A stretch of 5,688 bases of DNA from Acidobacteriota bacterium (lineage in GTDB: Bacteria; Acidobacteriota; Terriglobia; Acidiferrales; UBA7541). Numbering within the stretch: the stretch's first letter is position 1; each line of letters opens with the position of its first letter. The stretch is from positions 1 through 5,688 of the forward strand of contig PMOP01000311.1 in assembly GCA_003161495.1 (NCBI GenBank), read 5' to 3'. Position numbers and translations under genes: made by a program. Shown piece by piece: positions 4,946-5,688 of this stretch. The notes under the pieces are model-generated. The model searched no databases and was not told where the DNA came from. It saw nothing but the letters and a program-made list of their open reading frames with translations.

Positions 4946-5688
4946 ATGGGTAGAAGATATATCCACGAACTTCGTGACTGGCCCGGCTTTTCCTGGGATT
5001 CAAAGGTCCTTGCTCCTTTGCTCTCCGAAGTCCGGCTACGTCAGGGATTGTTGGTTGGGAAGATGCGCGGCTATGGCCTGGCTTCCCGATGGACCGCGAC
5101 ATTAAAAGTTCTTACAGAAGAGGCAGTCAAGTCGAGCGCAATCGAAGGCGTGGTGCTTGATCGAGAGAACGTTCGTTCTTCCCTGGCTCGTAGGCTGGGG
5201 CTGGAGGTTGGCGGGCTCACAGCGTACAAGGATCGAAATGTCGATGGCGTCGTTGAAATGATGGTGGACGCGACGCAGAAATTCAGCAAGCCGCTAACAA
5301 AAGAACGATTGTTTGGCTGGCACGCATATCTTTTTCCCGGCGTTCGCACATCCCGCGATAAATTTCGAGTTGGCGCATGGCGTGATGACAGCAAGGGTCC
5401 GATGCAAGTTGTGTCCGGGCCAATCGGTCGCCACAAAGTTCATTACGAAGCACCTAAGGCTGATCGCGTCGAGAACGAAATGGGAAAGTTCCTTGAGGGG
5501 TTTGACGGCAATGAACAAGGGGATCCGCTCTTAAAGGCCGCGATTGCGCATTTGTGGTTTGTTACAATCCATCCTTTTGAGGACGGCAATGGGAGAATTG
5601 GAAGAGCTATCGCTGAAATGTGTTTAGCCAGATCGGACAGCAGTCCTCAGCGTTTCTACAGCATGTCGTCGCAGATTCTCGAAGAACG
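4946..5688 (+). CDS. fic: Fic-domain protein with DUF4172-like N-terminus (right end beyond the window)
   Basis: The frame is open from ATG at 4946 to the window end (247 residues visible). An in-frame stop at 4916-4918 and the lack of other starts make this ATG the likely beginning, though only a weak purine stretch (GAGAAG) precedes it. The N-terminus IHELRDWPGFSWD ... LLSEVRLRQGLLVGKMRGYG (6-44) fits DUF4172. SSAIEG at 63-68 is the (S/T)xxxE(G/N) inhibitory motif, placed N-terminal to the core as in class II Fic proteins. The flap region MQVVSGPIGRHKVHYEAP (153-170) precedes the active site HPFEDGNGRIGR (209-220), with the catalytic His209 and all key residues present. Fic enzymes mostly transfer AMP from ATP to hydroxyl side chains of target proteins. 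The target here is unknown. Full-length relatives are about 350-380 residues with a C-terminal winged helix, which would lie outside the window. It is cytoplasmic, with no signal peptide. Confidence 0.92.
   Translation, partial: MGRRYIHELRDWPGFSWDSKVLAPLLSEVRLRQGLLVGKMRGYGLASRWTATLKVLTEEAVKSSAIEGVVLDRENVRSSLARRLGLEVGGLTAYKDRNVDGVVEMMVDATQKFSKPLTKERLFGWHAYLFPGVRTSRDKFRVGAWRDDSKGPMQVVSGPIGRHKVHYEAPKADRVENEMGKFLEGFDGNEQGDPLLKAAIAHLWFVTIHPFEDGNGRIGRAIAEMCLARSDSSPQRFYSMSSQILEE

Noticed and set aside
4874..4966. N-terminal 30 or so residues of the 181-residue transposase frame
   Set aside because: They are translated from the 11-bp repeats and the antisense strand of the fic start and do not resemble any IS110 transposase.

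Overview
The window looks like an accessory stretch of a moderately GC-rich soil-type bacterium. The best guess is Acidobacteriota. This rests on the style of the first protein (a GPRTxEGK / NALRHG family) and of the small conserved proteins in the middle, which I associate from memory with acidobacterial genomes; it is an inference, not a demonstrated placement. I see no rRNA, tRNA, CRISPR array, origin or integrase.

Layout from left to right. Bases 1-377 hold no convincing gene. They are AT-rich and contain one plausible sigma70-type promoter (about 152-180). A strong ribosome binding site at 365-370 fixes the start of a 337-residue protein (378-1391) from a family of unknown function. Convergent to it, on the minus strand, lies a decayed vapBC-type toxin-antitoxin pair. 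The VapC toxin frame (1444-1677) is only 77 residues, about the N-terminal 60% of a PIN domain. The antitoxin frame (1674-1766) keeps only its C-terminal 30 residues. The two still overlap by four bases.

From about 1897 to 4424 runs a tightly packed plus-strand cluster of mostly small, unrecognised genes. In order: a doubtful 31-residue frame, a 69-residue conserved protein, a 52-residue acidic protein (preceded by a strong hairpin), a 308-residue protein with conserved CxCGxYA and GEVxxWGRxxxHxxGWRAxxAYP motifs, a 25-residue single-helix membrane peptide, a four-helix membrane protein interrupted by an apparent +1 frameshift, a cysteine-rich 148-residue protein, and a 45-residue frame cut off by an insertion sequence. 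Except around the hairpin, starts and stops overlap by 4 to 23 bases. This points to one co-translated unit, probably part of a mobile or horizontally exchanged cassette. It is the most likely place for something undescribed.

Bases about 4350-4870 are the remnant of an IS110/IS1111-type element. It keeps the C-terminal transposase domain on the minus strand and has lost the N-terminal catalytic part. It appears to terminate the cluster. Next to its broken end sits an array of four 11-bp repeats (4890-4933) with a possible promoter, directly before a Fic-domain protein gene (4946 to beyond the right edge). That gene has a DUF4172-like N-terminus, an inhibitory SxxxEG motif and an intact HPFEDGNGRIGR active site. 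With a broken vapBC, a truncated IS and a Fic gene all within 4.5 kb, the window reads as a genomic-island-like region under turnover.
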